A DNA stretch of 64,000 bases from Streptomyces liliiviolaceus (GCF_018070025.1 NZ_JAGPYQ010000001.1:4154001-4218000); one strand, 5' to 3'; positions 14,408 to 22,654 are shown, counted from the stretch's first letter. Numbers and translations: made by a program. The notes: generated by a model from the letters alone, not told the origin.

Positions 14408-15022
14408 GTGGCTTCAAACAACGCGGGCCAGCGCAACGGCGGCCCGAGCGCTTCCGCGCAGGCCCGCAACTTCGCCCGACACCAGGCGCAGCAGCCGTAC
14501 CAGAGGCCCAACAACGGCAACAGCAACCACGGCAAGGGCAACAAGTTCACCAACGCGGGAGCAGCGGTCGGAGGGTTCGTCGGCGCGATGGGCGGCTCGT
14601 TCGTCCCGCCCGTCAACATCACCGTGAACAACAACCGGGCCCGCGGCAACAGCGGCCGGCGCGGGCACGAAACCCTGCTCCCCGCACCGGACTTCAGCTC
14701 TCCCGCGCTGATCCGCAACTACTGCAACACCCTGCGCGCGGCTGCGGTGACCTTGTCCATCGAGGTGGCCATGGGTGCGGAGATTTTGAACGGCGTGCTT
14801 GCGGCGGTGCCGGACCCGGAGGGCCGCGCGTTCGGCTCCCGCCTGCGTGCGGCCAAGGTGTCGCGCAAGATGCGCCGCGCCTCCGACGACCTGCGCCACG
14901 CGGCCAAGAGCGCGGCTGCGGCCTACGCGACGTTCCAGCAGGAGTACGAGGAAGAGATCAACCGCGTCCGCCACCGGGCCCGCAAACCGCAGGCGCCCGT
15001 CATCGACTGGTCGCAGCAGTAA
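14408..15022 (+). CDS. Transfer-operon protein upstream of traB, unknown function
   Basis: 204 residues from GTG 14408 (AGGAGGAACC ribosome binding site). The N-terminus is low-complexity Asn/Gln/Gly (QQPYQRPNNGNSNHGKGNK), followed by a short Gly/Ala hydrophobic stretch (AAVGGFVGAMGGSF), and a helical C-terminal half rich in Ala and charged residues. Proteins of this kind accompany traB in Streptomyces AICEs; the function is not known. The stop lies 12 bases before traB. Confidence 0.7.
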   Translation: MASNNAGQRNGGPSASAQARNFARHQAQQPYQRPNNGNSNHGKGNKFTNAGAAVGGFVGAMGGSFVPPVNITVNNNRARGNSGRRGHETLLPAPDFSSPALIRNYCNTLRAAAVTLSIEVAMGAEILNGVLAAVPDPEGRAFGSRLRAAKVSRKMRRASDDLRHAAKSAAAAYATFQQEYEEEINRVRHRARKPQAPVIDWSQQ

Positions 15023-15034
15023 GGAGGGTTGACC

Positions 15035-17128
15035 ATGGCAAGGAACAGCAGCGGTGGCCGCGCGCGGCACACCGACTACCTCGGAGACGGCATCGTCGCC
15101 GACTACCGGGGTGAGGGTCTGCTCCCCGGGCAGGGCTCCGGGGGCGGGATCGGCGCGTACCTCCTCAACCGGGCCAAGCCGCATCTGCCGCCGTGGCTGG
15201 GAGTCGGTGCGGCCGGTGTCGCGGGCGCGTTGGGGAACTGGCGGTGGGGGGAGAGCGCTCCGGCCGGAGTCGGCCTCACCCTCGCCTCCGTCGCCCTCAC
15301 CGGCGTCACCTGGTGGGTCGGCCGCAACACCTCCGCACAGCGCCGGCTGCACTCCGCGATCACCGTGGCCGCGGGCTCCGCGTGGGTGACCGGAGCATGC
15401 CTCGCCGGGCCGCTCGCGGGACCGCTGGACGACCTGTATCTGATGGGCGGGCCGGTCGTGGCCCTGTCGTGGAACGTGCGCATGATCCTGCGCACCCCGG
15501 ACGGGGAAGCGAGCGGACAGGGCGGCGACAAGGGACTGCTGGAGAAGATCGGTCTGGCCCGTGCGCAGATCGGCGCCGCGAAAGTCGAGCCGAACCGGGT
15601 CACCGCGCCCATCGCGCTCGCTGCGGGGGAGCAGACCAACGACGACGTGACGAAGGCGCTCGGACTGCTCGCGTCCGCGCTGGACCTGCCCGCCTCCGCG
15701 GTGCGCTACCAGCCCGACCCGGACTCCGTGCGCCGCGGCGAACTCGTCATCGTCCCCGAGGACATGCTTGCCGAGTTCGTCGAATACGACGGGCCCTCCA
15801 ACCTCGGAGGCTCCATCGCGGACCCGCTGCTCCTCGGCCGGTACGACGACGGCGCGCCGATGCACCTGTGGCTGCCCGGCGACCCGGAGGCCGACCGCAA
15901 CGGCACCCACGTGCTCATCGCCGGCGGCTCCGGCTCCGGCAAGGGCGACACCGCCCTGAATCTCCAGACGGAGATCCTTTCCCGCTCCGACGTGCTGCTG
16001 TGGCTGTCCGACCCGAAGATGTTCCAGGACTTCCGCCCCCTGCTCCCCGGCATCGACTGGGCAGCCGAGGGCGGCACCCCCACCGAAGTCATGGTCGAAG
16101 CGTTGCAGGAGGTCATCCCTGCCCGGACCCGCTGGCTCGGGCAGCACTCCTACCGGCAGTGGCTCCCGCAGGCAGCCCAGCAGCAGAACGACCCCCAGCA
16201 CTCCTGCCGGCCGGACGGCACCGCGTGCGGCTGCGCGGGGATGCCGTTCCTCGTGGCCTGGATGGAAGAGGCCGCCAGCACCCTGCGGGCTCTCGGGGAC
16301 GACGCGTTCACCGGGATCTCGCAAGAGGCCCGTTCCGCGGGTGTCTCCCTGATCGTCTCGTTGCAGCGCCCCTCCTACGACCAGATGTCCACCAGCACCC
16401 GCGCCGCCCTGCCGTCCGTGATCGCACTCGGCTGCGACCCGCGCGACGAGGGATTCTCCCTCCCGGACCGGGTCTTGGACGCGGGCGCGCACCCGGGAGC
16501 GTGGGGCAACCGCAAGCCCGGTTACTGCTACCTCGTGAGCACGGGCGTGCCCGAGGACCGCTACGCCTCCCCGGGGCGCACCCGTGCCTTTACCCACCGG
16601 TCGGTGTCCCTCATGGAAGTCGTCGCCGCGTGGGCACAGCGCAACGGCGCCACCGCCGACCCGATCACCGCCGGGGCCGCCGCATCCATCGCGGGCAACG
16701 CCTACGGCGGCCGGCCGGTACCCGGGGACGGGCACGGCGCACCGCATGCCGCTCTCGCTGCGGTCGATCCGGAGGACGACGACATGGACGACGCCCCGCG
16801 ACACGACCCCGAGGACGAGCAGATCGACCCGGAGGAGGAACTCCCCGCGGCGCAGACCGGAGACGATGCCCCGATCTTCGGAGAGGGCACCGGCCGCAAG
16901 CCGAAGGGGGAAGAGGCCCGCCGGCTGCTCGCGGAGGCGCTCGCGGAGTTCGAACGAGACGGACAGATGATCATCGGTCCCAAGGATCTGTCCGACTGGT
17001 GCGACCGCCACAACCTCTCCCGCCCGTGGGTGTCCAAGAAGCTCGCGGAGGCAGCCGCGGAGGGCCGACTCGCCCCGACGAACACCACCGGCCGGTGGCG
17101 CATCGTCCCCTCCCTGACCCGCGCGTGA
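15035..17128 (+). CDS. FtsK/SpoIIIE-type conjugative DNA translocase TraB
   Basis: 697 residues from ATG 15035, chosen because AAGGAGGG lies 6 bases upstream; an in-frame TTG at 15029 overlaps that site. Two or three membrane helices lie in the first 130 residues. Walker A is GGSGSGKGD (Lys about 303) and Walker B is FLVAWMEEAAS (about 410). An acidic linker leads to a C-terminal winged helix (about 630-697; KDLSDWCDRHNLSRPWVSKKLAEAA). In Streptomyces, TraB alone moves double-stranded DNA between mycelia and its winged helix reads short repeats at clt. A TGACACC array overlaps its own stop. Confidence 0.93.
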   Translation: MARNSSGGRARHTDYLGDGIVADYRGEGLLPGQGSGGGIGAYLLNRAKPHLPPWLGVGAAGVAGALGNWRWGESAPAGVGLTLASVALTGVTWWVGRNTSAQRRLHSAITVAAGSAWVTGACLAGPLAGPLDDLYLMGGPVVALSWNVRMILRTPDGEASGQGGDKGLLEKIGLARAQIGAAKVEPNRVTAPIALAAGEQTNDDVTKALGLLASALDLPASAVRYQPDPDSVRRGELVIVPEDMLAEFVEYDGPSNLGGSIADPLLLGRYDDGAPMHLWLPGDPEADRNGTHVLIAGGSGSGKGDTALNLQTEILSRSDVLLWLSDPKMFQDFRPLLPGIDWAAEGGTPTEVMVEALQEVIPARTRWLGQHSYRQWLPQAAQQQNDPQHSCRPDGTACGCAGMPFLVAWMEEAASTLRALGDDAFTGISQEARSAGVSLIVSLQRPSYDQMSTSTRAALPSVIALGCDPRDEGFSLPDRVLDAGAHPGAWGNRKPGYCYLVSTGVPEDRYASPGRTRAFTHRSVSLMEVVAAWAQRNGATADPITAGAAASIAGNAYGGRPVPGDGHGAPHAALAAVDPEDDDMDDAPRHDPEDEQIDPEEELPAAQTGDDAPIFGEGTGRKPKGEEARRLLAEALAEFERDGQMIIGPKDLSDWCDRHNLSRPWVSKKLAEAAAEGRLAPTNTTGRWRIVPSLTRA

Positions 17129-17234
17129 CACCTGACACCGTCACGCCCCTGTGACACCCAAACCCCTAGGCGGGGGCAGGTGTCACGCGCCCTGACACCC
17201 GTCCCTGACACCCCTGTGACACCCGCCTGACACC
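17126..17234 (+). repeat. TGACACC iteron array, candidate clt (TraB site) or replication origin
   Basis: Seven direct copies of TGACACC start at 17126, 17133, 17152, 17193, 17206, 17217 and 17228, and one inverted copy (GGTGTCA) is at 17179-17185. The first copy includes the traB stop codon. Copies are preceded by C or G, giving STGACACC, which fits the 8-bp TRS repeats bound by TraB winged helices. Iterons for the nearby replication genes are the alternative. Confidence 0.7.
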
Positions 17235-17299
17235 TCACCCGCACGCGCCCCCGCAGCACCCGCGGACACGAGCGCGCGCCTCACCCAAGGAAGGCTCCA

Positions 17300-17611
17300 A
17301 TGACCTACCGCGACCCGCCGGGGATCATCGCCCCGCACATCCCCGCCGACGCCTACCGCCGCGCCGAAGCCACCGGGCAGCCGGTCGTCATCGTCGTCCC
17401 GACCACCCACCCGACCACCCTCCCGTGGCGCCGGATCATGACCGCGCTCGCCGTGGCCGGGGCCGTCGCCCTCGGTGGGTGGGGGCTGGTCGTCGCGCTG
17501 TGCGCGCTGCTCGATGCCGCCGCCCACACCGCGACCGTCATCGCCGGCGCCGCCGGACCCATCGGATTCGGAGGAATCACCCTCCGGCTCGCCCGTACCA
17601 AGCACCTCTAG
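17300..17611 (+). CDS. Small membrane protein (SpdA-like position)
   Basis: 103 residues from ATG 17300 (AAGGAAGG upstream). The N-terminal soluble part reads PPGIIAPHIPADAYRRAEATGQPVVIVVPT, then two hydrophobic helices (IMTALAVAGAVALGGWGLVVALCAL and TATVIAGAAGPIGFGGITL). Not recognised as a known family. It lies between the TGACACC array and a terminator-like hairpin, before the replication genes. Confidence 0.7.
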   Translation: MTYRDPPGIIAPHIPADAYRRAEATGQPVVIVVPTTHPTTLPWRRIMTALAVAGAVALGGWGLVVALCALLDAAAHTATVIAGAAGPIGFGGITLRLARTKHL

Positions 17612-17618
17612 TTACGCC

Positions 17619-17661
17619 AAGGGCGGCCCCCTCGTCTCGCCAAAGTCGCGGGGCCGCCCTT
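17619..17661 (+). terminator. Hairpin between transfer and replication genes
   Basis: Perfect 12-bp inverted repeat AAGGGCGGCCCC / GGGGCCGCCCTT with a 19-base loop, 8 bases after the stop of the small membrane protein. There is no T-tract, so it may act as an I-shaped actinobacterial terminator or an mRNA-processing structure. Confidence 0.55.
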
Positions 17662-17699
17662 GCCACCAGCATCCATCGAAGGAACTGGAGACCTCCAGC

Positions 17700-18608
17700 A
17701 TGACCCATGACCCCCGTACCGCGCTGCTGTCCGCAGCGCTGGATGCCGCCGCGCGCGGGTGGCACGTCTTCCCGCTCCGGCCCGGCACGAAGCGGCCCGC
17801 CCTGCACGGCGCCGACCGCTGCCGCACCACCGGCGACTGCGCCGGCGGGCATCTGAAGTGGCAGGAGCGGGCGACCGTCGACCCGCACCGCATCACCCGG
17901 TGCTGGGAGGCCAGCCCCGCGAACGTCGGGCTCGCTACCGGCCCCTCCGGGCTGGTCGTCGTGGACCTGGACGTGCCCAAGAATCAGGACAACAGCAGTG
18001 CGGACGCGCCTGACGGCGCGGCGACCTTTGAGGCGCTCTGCGAGCGCACCGGCCACACCGTCCCCACCACCTACCGGGTCCGGACCGCGAGCGGCGGACA
18101 ACACCTGTACTTCACCGCCCCGGCCGGCGTCCGGCTGGGCAACACCGCGGGCACCCTCGCACCCCTGGTCGACACGAGGGCATGGGGCGGATACGTCGTC
18201 GCCGCCGGCAGCACCATCCCAGGCGGATCGTACGAGACCGTCAACGACACCGCCCCAGCACCGCTGCCGGGATGGCTGCTGGAGGTGCTGCAGCCCGCCC
18301 CCGCACAACTGGTGGTGCCGTTGCCGTTGCCCGCGGTCGACGGCAGCCGCGCAGCGCTGGCTGCGCTGGAAGCCGAATGCGCGGTCGTCGCGGCGGCGCT
18401 GGAGAAGCAGGGCAACATCACGCTGAACCGGTGCGCGTTCAAGGTGGGGCGGTTCGTCGCGTGGGGCGACCTCCCCCGGCACGTGGCAGAGAACGCCTTC
18501 CAAGCGGTGGGAGAGGCCCGGGGACTCACCGCTGCGGAGTGCCGGAGCACGATCCGCAGTGCCCTGGACAGTTCCCTGCGCAAGGTCAGGCCCCGGGAGA
18601 CGGCATGA
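17700..18608 (+). CDS. Bifunctional DNA primase/polymerase (prim-pol, AEP superfamily)
   Basis: 302 residues from ATG 17700 (GGAG upstream). The prim-pol domain covers about 8-200: WHVFPLRPGTKRPAL, the catalytic DLD at residues 89-91, and GGQHLYF with His135 of the active site. It supplies primer synthesis for autonomous element replication in AICEs. The stop overlaps the helicase start by ATGA. The C-terminal third (NRCAFKVGRFVAWGDL...) is a helical primase-associated region. Confidence 0.9.
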   Translation: MTHDPRTALLSAALDAAARGWHVFPLRPGTKRPALHGADRCRTTGDCAGGHLKWQERATVDPHRITRCWEASPANVGLATGPSGLVVVDLDVPKNQDNSSADAPDGAATFEALCERTGHTVPTTYRVRTASGGQHLYFTAPAGVRLGNTAGTLAPLVDTRAWGGYVVAAGSTIPGGSYETVNDTAPAPLPGWLLEVLQPAPAQLVVPLPLPAVDGSRAALAALEAECAVVAAALEKQGNITLNRCAFKVGRFVAWGDLPRHVAENAFQAVGEARGLTAAECRSTIRSALDSSLRKVRPRETA

Positions 18609-20233
18609 ACACCCCTCCCCGCCCCCGCTTGGAAGGCCAACCAGAACCGAGCAGCCCGCACCCCGCCCAACCGGCCGCACCCGGGCCGGTCATGGGCGAG
18701 CCGAAAAGCGCCGCCCGCAAGGGCGTCCGCACTGCTCCTGGTCCTGACTTGGACGTAACCACGGGCAGCAGCATGAAAGACCCGCAGGCGTTCGAGGATG
18801 AGGAGCTGCCCGCACCGTCGAACCCGCTGGCGGTCGCGCGTCGACTGCTGCCCGACTGGCAGACCGAGGACGGACAGCTCATCTGCCGGCGCTGGCGTGC
18901 CTCCTGGATGTGGTGGAACGGCGCCAGCTGGCGGGAACAGGACGAAGCGCAACTGCGCGCTTCGATGTACCGGCGCCTGGAACACGCAGTCTTCTACGTG
19001 CCCGGCAAGGACGAACAGCCGGAGCCGCGGGAGTGGGCGCCGACCAAACAGAAGATCAGCAACCTTCTAGACGCGATGGGAGCCATCACCCTGCTGCCCA
19101 CCGGTACCGACGCTCCGGTCTGGCTCGACACCAATGGCGACCCGAGCGAGCAGGACTGTGGCCCCATCGTGGCATGCGCGAACGGCTTGCTCAGGATCAG
19201 GGACCGTGTCCTACTTCCGCACGGTCCGCACTTCTTCAACCTCGTCTCCGTCCCCTTCGCCTACGACCCGACTGCGACCGCACCTACCTGGGAGAGGTTC
19301 CTGGGGCAGATCTGGCCTGATGACCTGGATGCGATCAACGCCCTGCAGGAGTGGTTCGGCTACGTGTTGTCCGGCCGCACTGACCAGCAGAAAGTCATGC
19401 TGATCGTCGGCCCGTCCCGCTCCGGCAAGGGCACCATCGCGCGCGTACTCAAAGAACTGGTCGGCAAAGAGAACCTCGCCGGGCCCACGCTCGCCGGACT
19501 CGGCACCAACTTCGGACTGTCCACCCTGATCGGCAAGCCGCTCGCGGTCATCTCCGACGCCCGGCTGTCCGGCAGCGACAACAGCCAGGTCGTGGAGCGG
19601 CTACTGACGATCTCCGGGGAGGACACCATCGACGTGGACCGCAAGTACCGTGAACAGTGGACGGGCAAGCTCCCCACCCGACTGATGCTGCTGTCCAACG
19701 AACTGCCGCACTTCGGCGACTCCTCCGGCGTCATCGCCAAACGGTTCATCCTGCTCAACATGCGCGTCTCATGGCTGGGCAAGGAAGACACCACCCTCAC
19801 CGACCGGCTCGCAACGGAGATGCCCGGCATCCTGAACTGGGCTCTCGACGGCATCGCCCGACTCCAGCAGACCGGCCGGATCACAGAACCGCAGTCCAGC
19901 CGCGAAGCAGTCACCACCATGCAGGACACCGCCTCACCAACGAGCGCGTTCGTCCGCGAGCGCTGCGCCACCGGTCCCACGTGCAGCGTCCCCGTGGATG
20001 TCCTATGGAACGTGTGGCGGGAGTGGTCTGAGGACAACGGCGTGCGACCCGGCACGAAGCAGATGTTCGGCCGCAACCTGCTGTCCGTCGTTCCCCAACT
20101 CAACCGAACTCGCCCCCGCGACGCGTACGGCCGGCAGGTGATCACCTACAACGGGATCACGCTCGCCCTGCGCGAACCACATTTGCCAGAGTCGCGACTC
20201 AGCGACGCTCAAGACCCCTCTGAGCGCCGTTGA
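18605..20233 (+). CDS. Phage/plasmid primase, P4-type SF3 helicase (replication initiator)
   Basis: 542 residues from ATG 18605, coupled to the prim-pol gene; internal ATGs at 18692 and 18774 are less likely. The D5 N-terminal domain (LICRRWRASWMWWNG..., about 80-220) leads to the SF3 helicase with Walker A GPSRSGKGT (Lys about 275), AVISDARLSG and sensor LPTRLMLLSNELPHFGD. A C-terminal winged-helix segment ends the protein. Together with the prim-pol it forms the AICE replication module. Confidence 0.9.
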   Translation: MNTPPRPRLEGQPEPSSPHPAQPAAPGPVMGEPKSAARKGVRTAPGPDLDVTTGSSMKDPQAFEDEELPAPSNPLAVARRLLPDWQTEDGQLICRRWRASWMWWNGASWREQDEAQLRASMYRRLEHAVFYVPGKDEQPEPREWAPTKQKISNLLDAMGAITLLPTGTDAPVWLDTNGDPSEQDCGPIVACANGLLRIRDRVLLPHGPHFFNLVSVPFAYDPTATAPTWERFLGQIWPDDLDAINALQEWFGYVLSGRTDQQKVMLIVGPSRSGKGTIARVLKELVGKENLAGPTLAGLGTNFGLSTLIGKPLAVISDARLSGSDNSQVVERLLTISGEDTIDVDRKYREQWTGKLPTRLMLLSNELPHFGDSSGVIAKRFILLNMRVSWLGKEDTTLTDRLATEMPGILNWALDGIARLQQTGRITEPQSSREAVTTMQDTASPTSAFVRERCATGPTCSVPVDVLWNVWREWSEDNGVRPGTKQMFGRNLLSVVPQLNRTRPRDAYGRQVITYNGITLALREPHLPESRLSDAQDPSERR

Positions 20234-20286
20234 GTGCCGATGAGTCGCGACTCAGAGGAATGTATTCCCAACTCGTGGAGGTCTCC

Positions 20287-20508
20287 GTGAGTGCATCTGT
20301 GACGGAGGCCGCCGTTCCGGCACTGCCCCGTCTGTGCAGCGTGGAAGTCGCAGCAGAGCTCCTTGGCATCGGGCGCACCGCGACGTACGACGAGATACGC
20401 CTTGGGCGGCTCCGTACCGTCCGCCGTGGTCGCCGGCGTCTCGTGCCCGTGGAGTGGATCGATGAGTACGTCGAACTTCTGAAACACGAAGCTGACACAG
20501 CCGCCTGA
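20287..20508 (+). CDS. xis: Excisionase (Xis), MerR/helix-turn-helix type
   Basis: 73 residues from GTG 20287, chosen for its GGAGG site 5 bases upstream; the frame also opens at TTG 20230, which overlaps the helicase stop. Core LCSVEVAAELLGIGRTATYDEIRLGRLRTVRRGRRRLVPVEWIDEYV is a typical DNA-binding excisionase winged helix. It directs excision together with the downstream integrase. A terminator separates the two genes. Confidence 0.88.
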   Translation: MSASVTEAAVPALPRLCSVEVAAELLGIGRTATYDEIRLGRLRTVRRGRRRLVPVEWIDEYVELLKHEADTAA

Positions 20509-20517
20509 CGTCACCAC

Positions 20518-20560
20518 AGAGCAGGGCCGCATCCACGGATGCGGCCCTGCTCTTCTGTTT
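20518..20560 (+). terminator. Strong terminator between xis and int
   Basis: Perfect 15-bp stem (AGAGCAGGGCCGCAT / ATGCGGCCCTGCTCT) with a CCACGG loop, followed by TCTGTTT. It lies between the xis stop and the int ribosome binding site GGAAGG, so int needs readthrough or its own promoter. Confidence 0.8.
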
Positions 20561-20575
20561 GGAAGGTAACGACGC

Positions 20576-21769
20576 ATGACCGAGACCCCCGATCGGCGTC
20601 CCAGAGCGGGACACGGCGACGACTCGATCTACTGGGACAAGTCCAAGAACCGGTACATCGGCGCGGTGTCTCTCGGCTACACCCCGGCCGGCAAGCGCAA
20701 CCGCTCGAAGGTGTCAGGCAGGACAAAGGCCGAGGTCCGCCAGAAACTCCGTGAGTTGCGGAAGGAGTTGGAGAAGGGAGCCAAGGCGCCCGCCAACTAC
20801 AGCGTCGCCCAAGCCGTGACCGACTGGCTGTCCCAGGGGCTCAGGGGCAGGGAGGCGACGAGTGTCGATACATACAAGAGCCTCGCGGATCACCACATCA
20901 TCCCGCATCTCGGTAAGGCCAAGATGCGGGATCTTGAGGCCGATGATCTTGACGAGTGGTTGGAGGCAGAGGCCGAGGTTCTCGCGACTCAGTCTCTGAA
21001 GATGGTTCATTCGATCCTGCGGCGGTCGATCAGCCACGCTCAGAGGAGAGGCAGGGCTATCCGTAACGTGGCTGATCTGGTCGAGGTACCGGACGGGCAG
21101 GCTGGCCGGCCGAGCAAGTCGCTTTCGCTGAAACAGGGGGAGGCGGTTCTTCGTGCGCGGGAGGGCAGTTGGATCCACGCCTACGTGGTCTTGTCGCTTC
21201 TCGTGGGCGTCCGCCCGGAGGAAGCGCGCCCCCTCACGTGGGCCCACATTCACCTGTCAGGCTCCGGCAAGGACAAGCCTCACGTCGACGTGTGGCGTTC
21301 AGTGCGTCGACACGGCGATACGAAGACCCGTAAGAGCCGACGATCACTGGCTATGCCGCGGCAAGCCGCTCTCGTCATGAAGGCGCACAAGCGTCAAGAG
21401 CAGGCCAGATGCCTGGCAGGCGGGAAAGCGTGGAGTGATGAGACTCTCGTCTTCCCGACCGAGACCGGCGAAGTGCGTAGCGCTCTGAATGTGCGCCGGA
21501 ACTTCCGAGGGCTGCTCAAAGAGGCGGGTTTCGTGCATCCGCATGAGTGGACTCCGCGCGAGCTGCGGACAAGCTTCGTGTCCCTGCTGTCGGACCATGG
21601 GATTCCGATCGAGGTCATCGCGCGCCTTGTCGGGCACATGGGTAGCGGAACGACTGAGCGGGTCTACCGCAAGCAACTGCGCCCCGTCATCTCCGAGGGC
21701 GCGGAAGCGATGGACGACATCTTTGGTGAAGACGACGCGAAGGATGGAGGTACCCCTGAGGCAGGCTGA
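20576..21769 (+). CDS. int: Site-specific tyrosine integrase
   Basis: 397 residues from ATG 20576. SAM-like N-terminal DNA-binding domain (VAQAVTDWLSQGLRG..., about 75-170) and catalytic domain from about 185. The first Arg is in GVRPEEARPL, Lys in TKTRKSRRSL, box II reads TPRELRTSF (the usual His before LR is not at its standard place), the late His is in LVGHMGSGTT, and the nucleophile is probably Tyr in ERVYRKQ (about 371). It ends 12 bases before the right arm site, the standard place for an element integrase. Confidence 0.93.
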   Translation: MTETPDRRPRAGHGDDSIYWDKSKNRYIGAVSLGYTPAGKRNRSKVSGRTKAEVRQKLRELRKELEKGAKAPANYSVAQAVTDWLSQGLRGREATSVDTYKSLADHHIIPHLGKAKMRDLEADDLDEWLEAEAEVLATQSLKMVHSILRRSISHAQRRGRAIRNVADLVEVPDGQAGRPSKSLSLKQGEAVLRAREGSWIHAYVVLSLLVGVRPEEARPLTWAHIHLSGSGKDKPHVDVWRSVRRHGDTKTRKSRRSLAMPRQAALVMKAHKRQEQARCLAGGKAWSDETLVFPTETGEVRSALNVRRNFRGLLKEAGFVHPHEWTPRELRTSFVSLLSDHGIPIEVIARLVGHMGSGTTERVYRKQLRPVISEGAEAMDDIFGEDDAKDGGTPEAG

Positions 21770-21780
21770 CTCGCGCGCGG

Positions 21781-21800
21781 TGGCTCCCTGTTTGGCTCCC
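21781..21800 (+). repeat. Right arm-type integrase site candidate
   Basis: TGGCTCCCTGTTTGGCTCCC, the same doubled TGGCTCCC with 12-base period as at 6481-6500. It lies just after int. Confidence 0.6.
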
Positions 21801-21827
21801 CGTGCCTAGATGAGGTCCTCGGGTACC

Positions 21828-21869
21828 GCCTCTGACCTGCGAGCGAGGCTCTTGCGGCAGGTCAGAGGC
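21828..21869. terminator. Long inverted repeat beside attR
   Basis: Perfect 13-bp arms GCCTCTGACCTGC / GCAGGTCAGAGGC around 16 bases, ending at the first base before the attR candidate. It can terminate int transcription before the chromosome, or form part of the recombination complex. Confidence 0.5.
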
Positions 21870-21910
21870 CCTTACGGTGCCGTTAAGGGAGTGCTGAGAC
21901 TGGGCTCAGG
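21870..21910 (+). other. attR candidate
   Basis: Partner of the 6350-6390 repeat (32 of 41 identical). CCTTACGGTGCCGTTAAGG at the left end is an imperfect palindrome. The copy lies 18 bases upstream of the GNAT start, so it may also be part of that gene's promoter. Confidence 0.55.
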
Positions 21911-21927
21911 TAGGTACCGTTCCGGGC

Positions 21928-22392
21928 ATGGAAGACAGTGCGCGGGAGCCGGGGATCCGGCCGGCCGTCCTCGCCGACGCGGCCGTCGTGCGGGCCGTGA
22001 CCGATGCGGCGTACGGCCCCTACATCGAGCGGATCGGGGTCGTGCCGCAGCCCATGCGGGCGGACCACGCGGCCGAGATCGCCGCGGGGCGGGTGTTCGT
22101 CCTGGGGGAGCCGGTGGTCGGGCTCGTGGTGGTCGAGGCGCACGAGGACCATCTGTTCCTCGACAGCGTCGCCGTCCGCCCGGACGCCCACGGTCAGGGC
22201 GTGGGACGGCGGCTGCTCGCCTTCGTGGACGCGCACGCGCGGGCGCTGGGGCTGCCCGAGGTCAGGCTCTACACGAACGCGCTGATGTGGGAGAACCGGA
22301 ACCTCTACCCCCGGTACGGGTACGAACTCGTCGAACGCCGCGTGGACGGCCCCTACGACCGGCTCCACTACCGCAAGCGGCTCGCACCCTGA
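21928..22392 (+). CDS. GNAT-family N-acetyltransferase
   Basis: 154 residues from ATG 21928. The acetyl-CoA pyrophosphate loop is VAVRPDAHGQGVGRRLLAF (motif A, about 91-108), followed by LPEVRLYTNALMWENRNLYPRYGYE (motif B). The substrate is unknown. This is the first chromosomal gene right of the element; element insertion has probably replaced its upstream sequence. Confidence 0.88.
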   Translation: MEDSAREPGIRPAVLADAAVVRAVTDAAYGPYIERIGVVPQPMRADHAAEIAAGRVFVLGEPVVGLVVVEAHEDHLFLDSVAVRPDAHGQGVGRRLLAFVDAHARALGLPEVRLYTNALMWENRNLYPRYGYELVERRVDGPYDRLHYRKRLAP

Positions 22393-22434
22393 CCGTCTCC
22401 GACCCGACCGGGGAGGCGTTCTGCCCCGGGGCGC

Positions 22435-22569
22435 TCACCCGTCCGGCCACCAGGTGCGATGGATGTCCTTCCGGACTTCCGGACGCTCGGCCGGGCGCTG
22501 GTCGGCCTCTTCCCGTACGCGACGGGAATCCGACTTCTTCAGGGGCTTCTGCATGGTCATGCGGCGCAT
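22435..22569 (-). CDS. Small 44-residue basic protein, unknown function
   Basis: Starts at ATG 22569 with GGGAGG 5-6 bases upstream on the minus strand. The product MRRMTMQKPLKKSDSRR... ends HRTWWPDG. Almost every third codon position is G or C, and it is rich in Lys, Arg and Glu, so it is likely a real small gene. No function is recognised. Confidence 0.6.
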   Translation of the reverse strand: MRRMTMQKPLKKSDSRRVREEADQRPAERPEVRKDIHRTWWPDG

Positions 22570-22654
22570 AGGGGCCTCCCTGCGGCTGGTCTGCCGAGTA
22601 CCGCGTTCTCACGGGGTCAGACCATTTCCGGGAGGGTGACTCATCGGTGGCCGC

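Larger units (their letters stand above)
6350..21910 (+). mobile_element. Integrated AICE (actinomycete integrative and conjugative element)
   Basis: About 15.5 kb with the full AICE gene set: tyrosine integrase and excisionase at the right end, prim-pol and P4-type replication genes, FtsK-like TraB, DUF2637/Spd membrane proteins, an RRQRL zinc protein, a Nudix (Pif-like) protein, and GntR and XRE regulators. The ends are defined by a gapless 41-bp imperfect direct repeat (32 of 41 identical) at 6350-6390 and 21870-21910, with doubled TGGCTCCC sites just inside both. Left-end genes are visibly AT-richer than the chromosome. No tRNA target gene was found at either end, which is unusual for this class. 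Confidence 0.85.

Noticed and set aside
14414-17131. 905-codon minus-strand frame opposite traB
   Set aside because: Antisense shadow of traB and the gene before it; composition lacks domains, and traB has Walker motifs and a good ribosome binding site.
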